DNA of 64,000 bases from Capsicum annuum (Eukaryota; Streptophyta; Magnoliopsida; Solanales; Solanaceae). Positions 24,301 to 35,200 of this stretch are shown in pieces. Within the stretch, counting starts at the first letter, position 1; every line of letters starts with the position of its first letter. The notes under the pieces were generated by a model. It had not been told where the DNA came from. It searched no databases and saw only the letters and a list, made by a program, of their open reading frames with translations. The stretch is from NCBI RefSeq assembly GCF_002878395.1, contig NC_061121.1, positions 43,101,180 through 43,165,179 of the forward strand, in the 5' to 3' direction. The position numbers and the translations under genes are program-made.

Positions 24301-24990
24301 GTACCGGTAATCAGATTCTCCAAAAATGCATAACTTTTGGAGGATCAGACACACATCCGAACGATATTTTCTAAAGAGTCCGAGCAACATAGATTTTTGG
24401 CATACTTCTTGGATCCAGTCACTCTTTTGCCCCAATACAACAACAAAAAAAAAGAACATATCCAATGTAATTCCACAAGTGGAGTCCAAAAAGTGTAAAG
24501 AGCAAGCAAACCTTACCCTTAGATAAGGAGGTAGAGAGGTAGTTTCCGATAGATCCTCAGCTCAAGAAAAACATATCGAAACATGTACCACAATTGCCCC
24601 GATATTAAGAAGATTTAGAGTTAATGGACAAAAACACACCTAAAGTGTCCCCATTTTTTGAGTTTCATGCCTGAACTATCACCAACTATTTATCGAAATA
24701 CACTTCTAAGTTCTAACTATTAACTATTCATTTTTCCTCCCTAAAATATGATAATATTGCCAAAATGCAAAAGGTATCAGTATAATAACTAAAATATGAC
24801 AATAATGAAATTAAAAAATACTATATTTCTCACCATGGAAGTGCATCCCTAAGGCAAAAGCAGCCAATGAGATGAAGCAAAGTACAGCAAGTACAAATAC
24901 CCAAAACAGTAATCCCTTGTTTGTAAAAACACTAAAATTTCTTCCTCTTCTTGAGTTCTTGATTTGATCCAAAGACTTATAGACACCCAT
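12391..24990 (-). CDS. DUF616 (TOD1/MUCI70-like) membrane protein, putative glycosyltransferase-type
   Basis: Supported coding exons in transcript order: 24834-24990, 23509-23607, probably 14946-15065, then 14365-14723, 13738-13949, 13389-13645, 13113-13291, 12391-12468. All joins are GT-AG and phases agree. Exon 1 starts [12 protein letters not shown] and has one hydrophobic segment (about residues 28-48), a type II signal anchor. The DUF616 core is clear: [107 protein letters not shown], and it ends [14 protein letters not shown] plus a proline-rich tail. Total is about 485 residues. Relatives include Arabidopsis MUCI70 (mucilage pectin) and TOD1 (a ceramidase), so the activity is not settled by homology. 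The intron between 15065 and 23509 hosts a 7.1-kb Copia with a nested LINE. The 14946-15065 exon is the weakest part. Confidence 0.9.
15236..15488 (-). repeat. 3' LTR of the 15.2-22.4 kb Copia
   Basis: A 253-bp direct repeat of 22104-22356. It follows the element's polypurine tract (GAGGGGGGC on the minus strand, about 15490-15499). Confidence 0.93.
18439..20265 (+). pseudogene. RTE LINE ORF2 reverse transcriptase, near-intact with one internal stop
   Basis: The reading is open from the first base of the insert. RT blocks follow in order: [15 protein letters not shown] (about 18845), [19 protein letters not shown] (about 19030), [16 protein letters not shown] (about 19120), [16 protein letters not shown] (about 19220), [18 protein letters not shown] (about 19400) and the catalytic [10 protein letters not shown] (about 19490). 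A single TAG at 19561-19563 breaks the frame, then [46 protein letters not shown] and [11 protein letters not shown] continue in the same frame to TAG at 20263-20265. The endonuclease half is absent by 5' truncation. Confidence 0.93.
18439..20631 (+). mobile_element. 5'-truncated RTE-type LINE nested in the Copia integrase
   Basis: A perfect 15-bp target duplication, AATGAGGGTGACCCA, lies at 18424-18438 and 20632-20646. The insert starts inside ORF2, as usual for LINEs truncated during reverse transcription. It ends in (TTG)n repeats at about 20613-20630 rather than poly-A, as RTE-clade LINEs do. It is GC-richer than its surroundings. Removing it joins the Copia HQRLGHPH block to the text that follows. 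It lies in the opposite orientation to the Copia. Confidence 0.95.
22104..22356 (-). repeat. 5' LTR of the 15.2-22.4 kb Copia
   Basis: A 253-bp direct repeat of 15236-15488, adjacent to the Met-tRNA primer site at 22091-22103. The few differences lie mainly within the first 40 bases of the plus-strand reading. Confidence 0.93.
23056..23201. repeat. Perfect 73-bp tandem duplication in an intron
   Basis: GTAATTAACGACATAATTTA recurs at 23061 and 23134, with the following bases identical up to GATCTGCACTAA. The two copies show no differences by eye, so the duplication is recent. It lies in the DUF616 gene between the Copia and exon 2. Confidence 0.88.
23932..24052 (-). mobile_element. RTE/SINE 3'-tail fragment
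   Basis: The minus strand reads GAGAGTCTATCGGAAACACC, CTCTACCTCTGAAGTAGTGG, GACCTCACTTTGTGGGACTA and CACTGGG. This is the 3' end shared by the LINE at 18439-20631 and by TS-type SINEs. It lies in intron 1 of the DUF616 gene. Confidence 0.7.
24425..24572 (-). mobile_element. RTE/SINE 3'-tail fragment
   Basis: The minus strand reads GAGGATCTATCGGAAACTAC, CTCTACCTCCTTATCTAAGG, GGACTCCACTTGTGGAATTA and ends in TTGTTGTATTG. It is the second such fragment in intron 1 of the DUF616 gene. Confidence 0.68.
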
Positions 24991-25328
24991 TTATCACCAA
25001 AACATCCCTCCAAAATCTTAAACATCAAACCCTCATCTGCCCAAATCAACAAAAAAAAATGTAAAATTTGTTAGAATAAAACTATACAGAAAAATTAATC
25101 TGAGAATTTACCAATTCATTTTCATTCAGATGCAGCTGAATAAATTTGGGTTAATTGAATTTCTGTTTTTTGTTTTTCACCATACTGAAAAATGTGCATT
25201 GATGTTTGTACATTAATTTGTGCATAGATTTGGACAATTCGTAACTGGTTTTGTTTTTAGTAATACTCCGTCCAGAACAATTTACTTGTAATGTTCTCTT
25301 TTTACACTTTTTTAAGAATGGCTATTTC
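24991..25328. promoter_or_regulatory. Upstream region of the DUF616 gene
   Basis: AT-rich sequence directly upstream of the minus-strand ATG at 24990. It would carry the leader and core promoter, but no clear TATA box or other element stands out. Confidence 0.3.
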
Positions 25329-26371
25329 CAGGGTTGGGCATGAAATACCATAAGCCGAATTACTGAACAGAATTGAAGAATTTGGTATGCGGTATTTGAT
25401 AATTTGATATTTGATATAGTAATTGGGAGTATAAATTTAAAATTATGATATTTGGATTTAGGATTGGTAAAAGATATTATAACCATTTGGTATTTTACCG
25501 AATAACAAATTACTATTAACTGACCATAGTCTATACTCCTTAGGTCACGAGTCCAAATTAATATTCTACAAAAGGTCAGAAAAAGCCCACAACCTAAAAG
25601 TCGATAATACTATATTTATTTTAAAATTTTAAAATGAAAATCACTTTTAAAATTTTTATTGTTAGCAGCAGTAAATAACATGTTCAAGTATGAAGTTATT
25701 GTTTCATATTACTCGCATTTTCTTCATTATGGTTTTATCTATCAAGATAATCTGAACTTGTTTAATCTTGATGCAACTTGTAGGTATATCTAAGTTATGT
25801 CTAGTGACAGAGTTGATGCAGAGATACTCATTTTCTGCCATATCTAAGTAACTATGTTATCAAAAAGGTTTGACACTATGTTGTATAATTTTAAATATCT
25901 CATAAATTATTCTTGATGAAAGGGTTACTGAATTCTTTTATTTAAACTTACTCACTAGTCACTATGAGGCAAATATTTGAGAAACAAATGTGGCCATTAT
26001 CTTCCGAAGTCATTTCTGCATTAAACAGTTATTATGTAAAATCAGCAGATGATGAATGAGCTATAAAACATCACTGATAAAGTGTTAAAAAGTGTTGTTT
26101 CCATAAGGCATAGGGCAAAAACTTTATGTTGTGTTTTTATTTAGTTCTAAAGTAAACTGCCATCGTTCGCCTAGAGTAGAGTCTACCAAATTTAACTTTA
26201 ATATGGTATTACCAAATATCATACCGAACCGAAGTTTAATTTACCGATTATCAAATTATCAAACCAAAGTTTAATGGTATGGTATTTGGTATATACTTTC
26301 ATTTACCGATTATTAAATTACCAAATCTGAATTATGATAATACCAAATCGAATACCGAACGTCCACCCTAA
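25329..26371. mobile_element. Non-autonomous hAT-like element
   Basis: The left end reads CAGGGTTGGGCATGAAATACC; the right end in reverse complement reads TTAGGGTGGACGTTCGGTATT. The flanking octamers GCTATTTC (25321-25328) and GTTATTCC (26372-26379) match at six of eight positions, a decayed 8-bp target duplication. Subterminal regions are full of ATTTGGTAT/ATACCAAAT motifs in both orientations. No transposase. Confidence 0.65.
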
Positions 26372-26558
26372 GTTATTCCTCTATCTTAAAATAGTTTGTA
26401 TATAGCCCCTTTTTTTAATTCTGCTCCTCACAAATTGAGATATACGCCCATTCAAAATAATAATTAATAAGAAAAAATTATCTCTTTTGATATATTAAAA
26501 ATAATAATAAAAAAAATTTAATTAAAAAAATAATAACAAGTAAAATAAACCAAGCGAG

Positions 26559-27691
26559 TAGGAGTGTACAGACCAAACTGTCAAAAACTAAACCGAAGAA
26601 CCAAACCAAACCGAGAAAAAAACCCGACTTATAGTTTGGTTTGGCGTTGAAAAAAAAAACGATCATTCTTGGTTTGGTTTGGTGTTACCAAAAAAAAAAA
26701 GTCAAACCGAACCCAAATCAAACCGACATAATATATATATATATGTGTATGTATGCGCATATATGTGTGTGTGTATATGCATGTATATAATTTAATTTTT
26801 TATACATAAAATATTAATTATAATCTACTTTTTAAATATTTTTTTAATTAGTTTTATTAATTTTCAATATTTAGAAAGTAGATGTACATATCTATGTCTA
26901 TAATCTATAATCTATATCTATAATATATTAAAAGTGTGAAGGACATTAGAAATGTTGTTTGAACTTTTTGCCCTTCATTAAAAGTCTTTGTTTTAGACAA
27001 AATCGTCTTTTGACTATTTTTTTTTGAATATTTAAGAGTTAAAAATTAATTAAATATATTTATGGTAAAACCTTTCCTTATTAGAAGTCATGAGAATTTT
27101 AATATTTTTTCTAATTTAAGAGTTAAAAATTAATTAAATATATTTACGGTAAAAATCATCTTTATTAAAAGTAATCAAAATTAATGACAACTAATACTTT
27201 TTCCACCAGTTTAAGAATTTTAAGTCAACTAAATTTTATTTTAAAAAAATTTGAAAAATTAGAGATAAATATAAAACTATCAGAATAAGAAAAATTTAAG
27301 AAGTACCAGATTTTAAAAAGTTTTAAGTACGTAAGAGGAATGTAACAATGATTTTGTAAAGATTTGACTTTAAAAATAAAAAAAGATTTTAAATAAAAAA
27401 AAAAGAAAAAGAAAATTGTAACACCAATATGGTTCAAATTGCTTCGTTTCTCTTAGCATGTGCCAATAAGGGAAAATGTTATTATATGACAAACGCAAAA
27501 GTAATAATACATCAACCACTTAAAATTTGTAGTGGTAAAACATATATGTGTATATGTTTATATTTGTATTATTATATTAAAGCGTGACAAATTTTTAAAA
27601 AGTGATTTGAACTTTTACACTTTATTAAAAATCTTTGCAATAGGCAAAATTATTTAATTTTAAATAATCAAACGTTACACGTGCGACTAAA

Positions 27692-27751
<60 letters not shown>

Positions 27752-28143
27752 TATTTGGACATTTAAGTTGTATTATTTACCAATTAATTGCTAATAAAAT
27801 GATCCAAAATCCAATATAAACTTAAACCTAAACTTTTCACTCTTCATCTTATTTTTTAGTGATAAGAGAGTTTTTCGCTCCTTGATTTTTCATAATTATG
27901 GTTTTTCATTAGCACATGAATGAAAACATTCTTGATTTAAACTTCAATCACAATATAATTGTAAAACATAAAGATATAAAAAAATCCCAAAAAAATAAAA
28001 AAAACCCGAAAGAATCGACTAAAACCTAAAGTGGAAAAACTGATTTTATGTTGGTTTGATTTAGTTTATAGTTTTAATAAACCGACATAATTGTTTTTTT
28101 TTTTAATAGAAAACCAAAACAATCCGACCTGTATACACCTCTA
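26559..28143. mobile_element. Non-autonomous hAT element, 1585 bp
   Basis: There is an exact 8-bp target duplication, CAAGCGAG, at 26551-26558 and 28144-28151. The ends TAGGAGTGTACAGACC and, reversed, TAGAGGTGTATACAGG form the terminal inverted repeat. Both subterminal regions carry many AACCAAACC/GGTTTGGTT and AACCGACATAA motifs. The middle is AT-rich with (AT)n at about 27690-27748 and no coding potential. Confidence 0.88.
27690..27748. repeat. (AT)n microsatellite
   Basis: An uninterrupted AT dinucleotide run within the hAT element at 26559-28143. Confidence 0.95.
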
Positions 28144-28151
28144 CAAGCGAG

Positions 28152-28904
28152 TATAAATTTAACAGAGGGGCTAAAAAATTAATTCTCCCTCTTAAAATAG
28201 TTTATATGCATAAATTCTGCATAGGTGTTAAAAAAAAATAAAATCCCCCATTTTAAAATAATTCGTATGTATAAATTTTACACAATTCTTAAAAAAATAT
28301 TAGAAGATTAATTTAATTAATATATTTTTTATTAATTTTTAAATTTTTATTTATTTACGTATTTTTTAATTCTAATATTATTAATGAAAATATTAAATAA
28401 ATAATTAATTATCTCTTTATTTTTTAAATAAATAAATTATTTTATGACAAAATTTTAGTAAATTTTGTAACTATTTTGAGAGGGATGAATATTATCATGA
28501 AAATAATAATTTTTTAATATTGAAATTAAAATTGATGTTGTGTTTATTCGTGACTATAAATTCGCCATTTTATCGGATAAGATATTTAAGAAATAAGTAT
28601 TGACTTTGTTAAAGTTATAAAATTATTCTTCTTAAAAAAAGAAGTAATAGTATTTAAAAATCAAGTGAGATCACTTTTAATTGAAAAAAAAAAGTAATAG
28701 TATTTAAAATTAAGTGGGACCATTAAAGGTAAAATTATAATAATGTTTTTAAAAACTTACTAAATAAGGAAAAACGATATTCTTTTTAGGACTGATAAAA
28801 AAAATGACGACACATAATTTGGGATGGGAATAGTTATTTTTTAAATTTTATGAGAAAAATATGAATGAAAAAAATAAAAATATTTGTTTTAATGGTCAAA
28901 AGTG
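28152..28904. other. AT-rich intergenic sequence
   Basis: About 28186-28290 resembles 26385-26460 (TCTTAAAATAGTTTRTAT text), so the two hAT flanks share an older repeat. No gene seen. Confidence 0.4.
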
Positions 28905-29095
28905 TGGTCTTAATAAAAGGTCTTGAATTCGAGTTATGAATATAAAAAAATTCTTAATAGAGAATGTCACTATCAAATAGGGTTTAGTTATGAATATAAA
29001 AAAATTCTCAATAGAGAGTCACGATCAAATCGGGTCTAACCGATATACAATTCACATTAATCAAAATCTGATGCGAGTACCTGGACACAAAAAAA
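28905..29095 (+). mobile_element. Decayed tRNA-derived SINE with a partial internal duplication
   Basis: The text AGGTCTTGAATTCGAGTTATG resembles a box B-bearing SINE head. AGTTATGAATATAAAAAAATT occurs twice (about 28933 and 28985). The 3' part reads AATCTGATGCGAGTACCTGG then A-rich, the usual Solanaceae SINE ending. It lies about 125 bp upstream of the HGH1 start codon. Confidence 0.5.
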
Positions 29096-29219
29096 ACAAA
29101 AAACTTTCATAAAGCCAACGTTGTTGCACCTTTAAAACCTGAATGTCAAAAAAATCTTTTTCTTGAAAAACAGACAGCTAGTGCCGCCAAGTGAAGAAAG
29201 TAAGTGGAGAACATCTAAA

Positions 29220-32200
29220 ATGGCGACGGAGCTAGAAGAATTGATTGGCTTTCTATCATCCCCTTCCCCCCCAGTAACTTTCATAAACTTCTTATATACC
29301 CTTTTATCTTTTTATTTATATATTTCTTTTGGATTATAATTCAACTTATTAATGTTCTTGAGTACAATTTGTTTGATTTTTTTTTTTTACCTGATTGATG
29401 TAAAGAAAGAATTTTTAAACTTAAAAATTGAATTAGAATCAATTGGGGTGAATCCTTTTCATCTTACAGTTAATTGATGTATGTGTTTTGTTATGATCCT
29501 AATGCAAAAAGTCCTATACTGGTTATGTGAGGAACTGATGTGGGGCTTATATAACCTTGAGCTCTCCAACCTTAAAAAGGGCAGCCCGGTGCTCTAAAGA
29601 TCCGGCCAATTAATAGATTTTGGGGTGTGGTTCTTTTAAGGTTGTATCGTATTTTCAATGAATTACTAATCATCCTTGGAACCATGTATGTTTGAAGAAT
29701 GATTTCCAGTTAAAACATAGCTTATTATCGTAACTTTTTAACCTGGGAATGTAATGGGGATCCCTTTAATCCTTCCTATGCTCTTTCAAGTATTTGAGTG
29801 CAAGTTGTTTGATTCCCCCCTCCCCCTCTTTTTTTGCTAGTCTTTAATTTGATTGATTGATGTAAAGCAAGTATCTTTTTTCTAAAAGAAGATTAGGATC
29901 GTTTGGGAAAAACCCTTTTGTTTTACAGTTAATTGATTTGAGTACAATTTGTTTGATTCCCCTTTCCCCTGTTAGCAAATTAAGTCAGCAAATAAAGTCC
30001 TATTTCTAGCTTTGTCCTAGTCTTTAGGAGAGTAGTTTATCGTGAATTTGTTTCCTATTTTTTAGGAGTTATCTTAATTAGTCGTTCCAGTTTTTTGGTT
30101 TATTTTGTTACGTCTTTCTGCCTATAAAATCAGCAGTCACAGACTATGAATAACAGTTAAGATAGTTCCATTAAATTCAGTGTGTTGACTCTATCTTTAG
30201 TCCTTTACTTTCTGCATATACTTCTCTGTTTCACATCAGTTTACAGTGGCATCAGAGCGAGCGTGAGATCCTGCAGTGAAGAAATAAATACAGCAGCAGC
30301 TGAACCTCTTTTCTCTATTCTGAAACACTCATGGCATTAGATAGTAACTTCGTACAAGCAGCAATTCCTCGCTTTGATAGTCACTATAACCATTGGAGCG
30401 TGCTGATGGAGAATTTCTTACGGTCAAAAGAGTATTGGCCAATTTTGGAGGACGGCATCGATTCTCCTACAGTAAGCGAAATTTTGACGAATGCTCAAAA
30501 AACAGAGTTGGAAGCGAAAAAACTGAAAGATTTGAAAGCGAAGAATTATCTCTTTCAGGCTATCGATCGTCCCATCCTAGAAACTATTCTTTGCAAAGAA
30601 ACTTCTAAGGATATTTGGGACTCCATGAAACAGAAATATCAAGGCACTGCTAGAGTGAAGTGTGCACAGCTTCAAGCCTTGAGAAGGGATTTCGAGACTC
30701 TGCAGATGAAGGAAGGAGAGTCCGTCATAAGTTATTGCGCTAAAAAAATGGAGATCAACAACAAAATGCGATTCCATGGCGAGAAGATGACTAATGTCAC
30801 AATTGTTGAGAAAATATTGCGCTCTTTGGATGAATTACAAAGCTCTCTATTGGTGCATGAACAGAAGATGAATCGCCATTCAAATTCAGAGGAGCAGGCC
30901 TTAAAGGCTTCTACTTTTGTTCCTTCTAATTCTAGAGGTAGAGATAGAGGTAGAGGTAGAGGAAGAGGAAGAGGAGATAGAGGAAATAGAGATGGCGGCA
31001 AAAATTTTAAAGCCAATGATGATGGCAAAGGCAGGGGGAAGAATTTTGACAAATCAAAAATCGAATGCTATCGATGTCATAAATTTGGTCATTATCTATC
31101 TGAGTGCTACACTAGTAGTGACAAGGACGAGAAGTCAAATTTTGTTGAAAGCAACGAAACCGAGACCCTGTTGATGGCAATAGACACAGAAGGAAAACCC
31201 GTGCAAGATGTTTGGTATCTGGACACAGGCTGCAGTAATCACTTGAGTGGGAGTAAGTCTTGTTTTTCTTCTTTAAATGAAGGCTTTCGTTCTAAAGTTA
31301 GTTTTGGTGATTGCTCTATTGTGGATGCAATGGGAAAAGATGATATTAAAATTAAAGCCAAGAATGGTTTTGAAGAAATAATATCAAATGTGCTTTATGT
31401 TCCTGCTTTAAAAAGCAACTTATTGAGTGTTGGACAATTGCAAGAAAAAGGATATTATATTTTCATCGAGAAAGATGTTTGTGAGATTTATAGTCCTACT
31501 AGAGGAGCTATTGTTGTTGCGAAAATGAATTCAAAGAGGTTATTTCCCTTGAATATTGAGAGTATTCAGTCTTGTTTAAAGGCGGAAGTAAAAGATCCCT
31601 CTTGGATGTGGCATTTTAGATATGGTCACTTGGGTTTTGGTGAATTAAAAACTCTCCAATAGAAAAATATAGTGATAGGTCTTCCAGAAATCATCATCCC
31701 TTCCCAAGTTTGTGAAGAATGTGTTGTTGGCAAACAACATCGTTCTCAATTTCCAATAGGGAAGTCGTGGAGAGAGAAGGGTATTTTGGAGCTGGTGCAT
31801 TCAGATATTTGTGGCCCAATTAAACCAATTGCTAATGGAGGTAAAAGGTATTTCATTACCTTTACGGATAACTATTCCCAGAAAATTTTGGTGTATTTTT
31901 TACAGGAAAAATCAGAAGCTTTTGGAGCATTTAAAAGCTTCAAGGCTCACTTAGAAAATGAAACTGGAAGGGTCATAAAGACTCTTCAAACTGATCGTGG
32001 GGGCGAGTATTGCTCAAAGCTCTTTGAAGATTTTTGTGAATTTAGTGGAATTCGAAGAGAGCTCACCGCTGCTTATACACCACAAGAAAATGGTGTATCG
32101 GAGAGGAAGAATAGAACCATTCTCAATATGGTGCGGAGTTTGCTGGCCAAAGGAAAAATGAAAAAGACTTTCTAGCCAGAAGCGGTAAATTGGAGCATTC

Positions 32201-35200
32201 ATGTGTTAAATAGAAGTCCAACATTTGCTGTTCAAAACATGACTCCAGAGGAGGCTTGGAGTGGGAAAAACCCAACTGTGGACCACTTTCGAATTTCCGG
32301 TTGCATTGGCTATGTGCATATTCTAGACGAGAAGAGGAAGAAGCTTGATGACAAAAGTGAAAAATGTATCTTTCTCGGTGTTAGTGAAGCATCAAAGGCA
32401 TATAAATTGCTTAATCCACTGATGATACGATAAAAACTTGGAAGACACGAAATCACTTAAAAAATAGTCCACAAACACACTCCAAAACAGTCCACAAATC
32501 ACTAAGATCCTTGGACCGATTGGAGACCTCTCTCGGATTCACAAATACAACAAGAATACAAGGTGAACAAGGTGTATTTCTTACCAAAACAGAAACAATA
32601 CGTGAAGAACAAGATGAACACAAAGGCACAAGATTCGGATTTAACAATAACAACAAGAACACAAGATTACAACACTAACACTAAACACGATTACAAGAAA
32701 GTAAAGGGATAGATAGATAGATCACATGAAGGTATAATCTTAAGAACCCAAGAATGGACACTCTTGGACCCTTAACACTACACACAACAATAAACCTATT
32801 TCTTACGTGACGCAAGATCGGATTGCACCTCTCTAGCATCAACGTTTCCAAGCAAGCAACAACAAAAGAGAATCCACCCTATTGTTGTATACTAGTTTCG
32901 GTTTTGGTGCCTCAAGGAGAGAGGACTTGTGTTCTTTGGTCTTTCAAGACTCACAAATATCATCAAAAACTAAATCTAAAAACCCTACAATGTTCCTTTT
33001 ATAACTATTACAACATATAAGTTAAAATGACCAACAAACCCTTCAAAGAGTGGGCACCCATCTAGTGTAATTTATGAGCTGATTTGGGTACATTTTGGGC
33101 CTCTTTTATACTTCAATTGCACATGCCAATGCTTGGGTCCAACATGCACTCTCCTAAGTCCATATCCGAGATTATTCCCGTATCAACTAACGAAGAAGAT
33201 TGTAATCAGTAGAGATGTTATTTTTTATGAAGAAAACACTTGGGATTGGAGTATGCAGCAGTCTATTCCAATCATATTTGATACAGGAGCCGAAGAAGTA
33301 GATGCAATACCCGAAAGTGCAGCGAATTCAACTCCCGCAGCTGCTGAAATTTTACCAACTCTTGCTGAAAGTTCACCAACTGCTGAAACTTTACCAACAA
33401 CTTTAGAAGAAACTGATGCAGTAGCTCAATCTCTTCGTTATGCTCGCAAAAAGCCCGCGTGGATGATGGACTATGAGGTAATAGGAATTAATGCAAATAG
33501 TGATGCCGTTAACCATTTTGCATTGTTTGCAGACTGTGACCCAATTATTTTTGAGAGTGCTGTTAGAGAAGAAAAATGGAGAAAGGCGATGGATGATGAA
33601 ATTGAAGCTATTGAAAGGAATTATACTTGGGAGCTTATTGATCTTCCTGATAAGCACAAAATTATTAAATTATTGGTGTCAAGTGGATCTATAAGACGAA
33701 ACTGAAAGAAAATGGCGAAATCGACGAATATAAGGTGCAATTGGTGGCTAAGGGATACAAGAAAGAGTATGGTGTGGATTATACTGAAGTTTTTGCTCCA
33801 GTTGCAAGGCATGGCACTATTAGAATGCTAATTGTCTTGGCAGCACAAAATTCGTGGACGATCTTTCAATTGGATGTCAAATCAGCTCTTCTACACGGAT
33901 ACTTGGAGGAAGAGGTATTTATCGAACAACCCCTGGTTATGTTAAGATTGGAAGTGAGCATAAAGTTTATCGATTAAAGAAAGCTCTTTATGGACTAAAA
34001 CAAGTCCCACGGGCTTGGTATAGTCGCATTGAGGCTTATTTTCAGAAAATGGGTTTTCAAAAGTGTCCATATGAGCCTACACTTTTTGTGAGAATTGGGG
34101 AGAATGGGAAAATGCTCATTGCGTGTTTGTATGTCGATGATCTCATCTCTATGGGGAATAATAAAGGCATGTTTTCTGCTTTCAAGAGGTCTATGATGGA
34201 TGAATTCAAGATGTCTGATCTTGGTAAGATGCATTACTTTCTTGGTTGAGAAGCAGTGCAATTTTATGATGGTATATTTGTTTCCCAAAAGAAGTACGTG
34301 CGAGAAATTTTAAACAGGTTTAAGATGCAGAATTGCAATCCAACCAACATTCCAGTTGAGTTTGGCTTGAAACTAACCAAAGGGTGGGAGAGGAAAGAAG
34401 ACAGATAGCACAATTTACAAGCAAATTATGGGTAGTTTAATGTACGTAACTGCTACAAGACTAGACATCATGTATGCTGTTAGTCTTGTAAGTAGATATA
34501 TGGAGTGCCCAACTGAAATGCATCTCTTAGCTGCGAAGAGAATTCTTCGTTGCTTACAAGGAACCAAGGATTTTGGAATTTTCTACAGTAAGGGAGAAAA
34601 GGCAGATTTGATTGGTTTTACTGATAATGGTTATTTAGGAAATCAAGATCGTAGAAAGAGCACTTCAGGTTATGTCTTTATGCTAGGCACAGGGGTTGTA
34701 ACGTGGTCCTCCAAAAAGCAAACAGTCGTCACATTATCAAGTACAGAAGCTGAATTTGTAGCTGCTACAGCTTGTGCTTGTCAAGCTATTTGGCTTAGGA
34801 GAATACTTAAAGAGCTGCAATTCAAGATGGAAAGTGCTACTATAATATTTTTGTGACAACAATTCTACAATCAAGTTGTCAAAGAATCCTGTGAACCATG
34901 GAAGAAGCAAACACATTGATGTGAAGTATTATTTCCTGCAAGATCTCAACAATGAAGGAACAATAGAGCTTCAGTATTGCCGAAGTGAAGATCAGTTGGC
35001 GGACATTTTAACTAAACCTCTCAGGTTTCTCCCTTTCCAAAAGCTGAGGAGGTCGATGGGTATTGGCACGATGGAAGCGTTCAACTAGCTAATGTTAACC
35101 TGAAACTTGTGAGCTTTCAGTTTAAGGGAGAGTGTTAGCAAATAAAGTAAGCAAATAAAGTCCTATTTCCAGCTTTGTCCTAGTCTTTAGGAGAGTAGTT

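Noticed and set aside
30917..31174. A glutamate-rich open frame
   Set aside because: It is an out-of-frame reading of the RG-rich linker in the Copia gag.
33403..33657. An 84-codon minus-strand open frame
   Set aside because: Antisense reading of the Copia region between integrase and reverse transcriptase.
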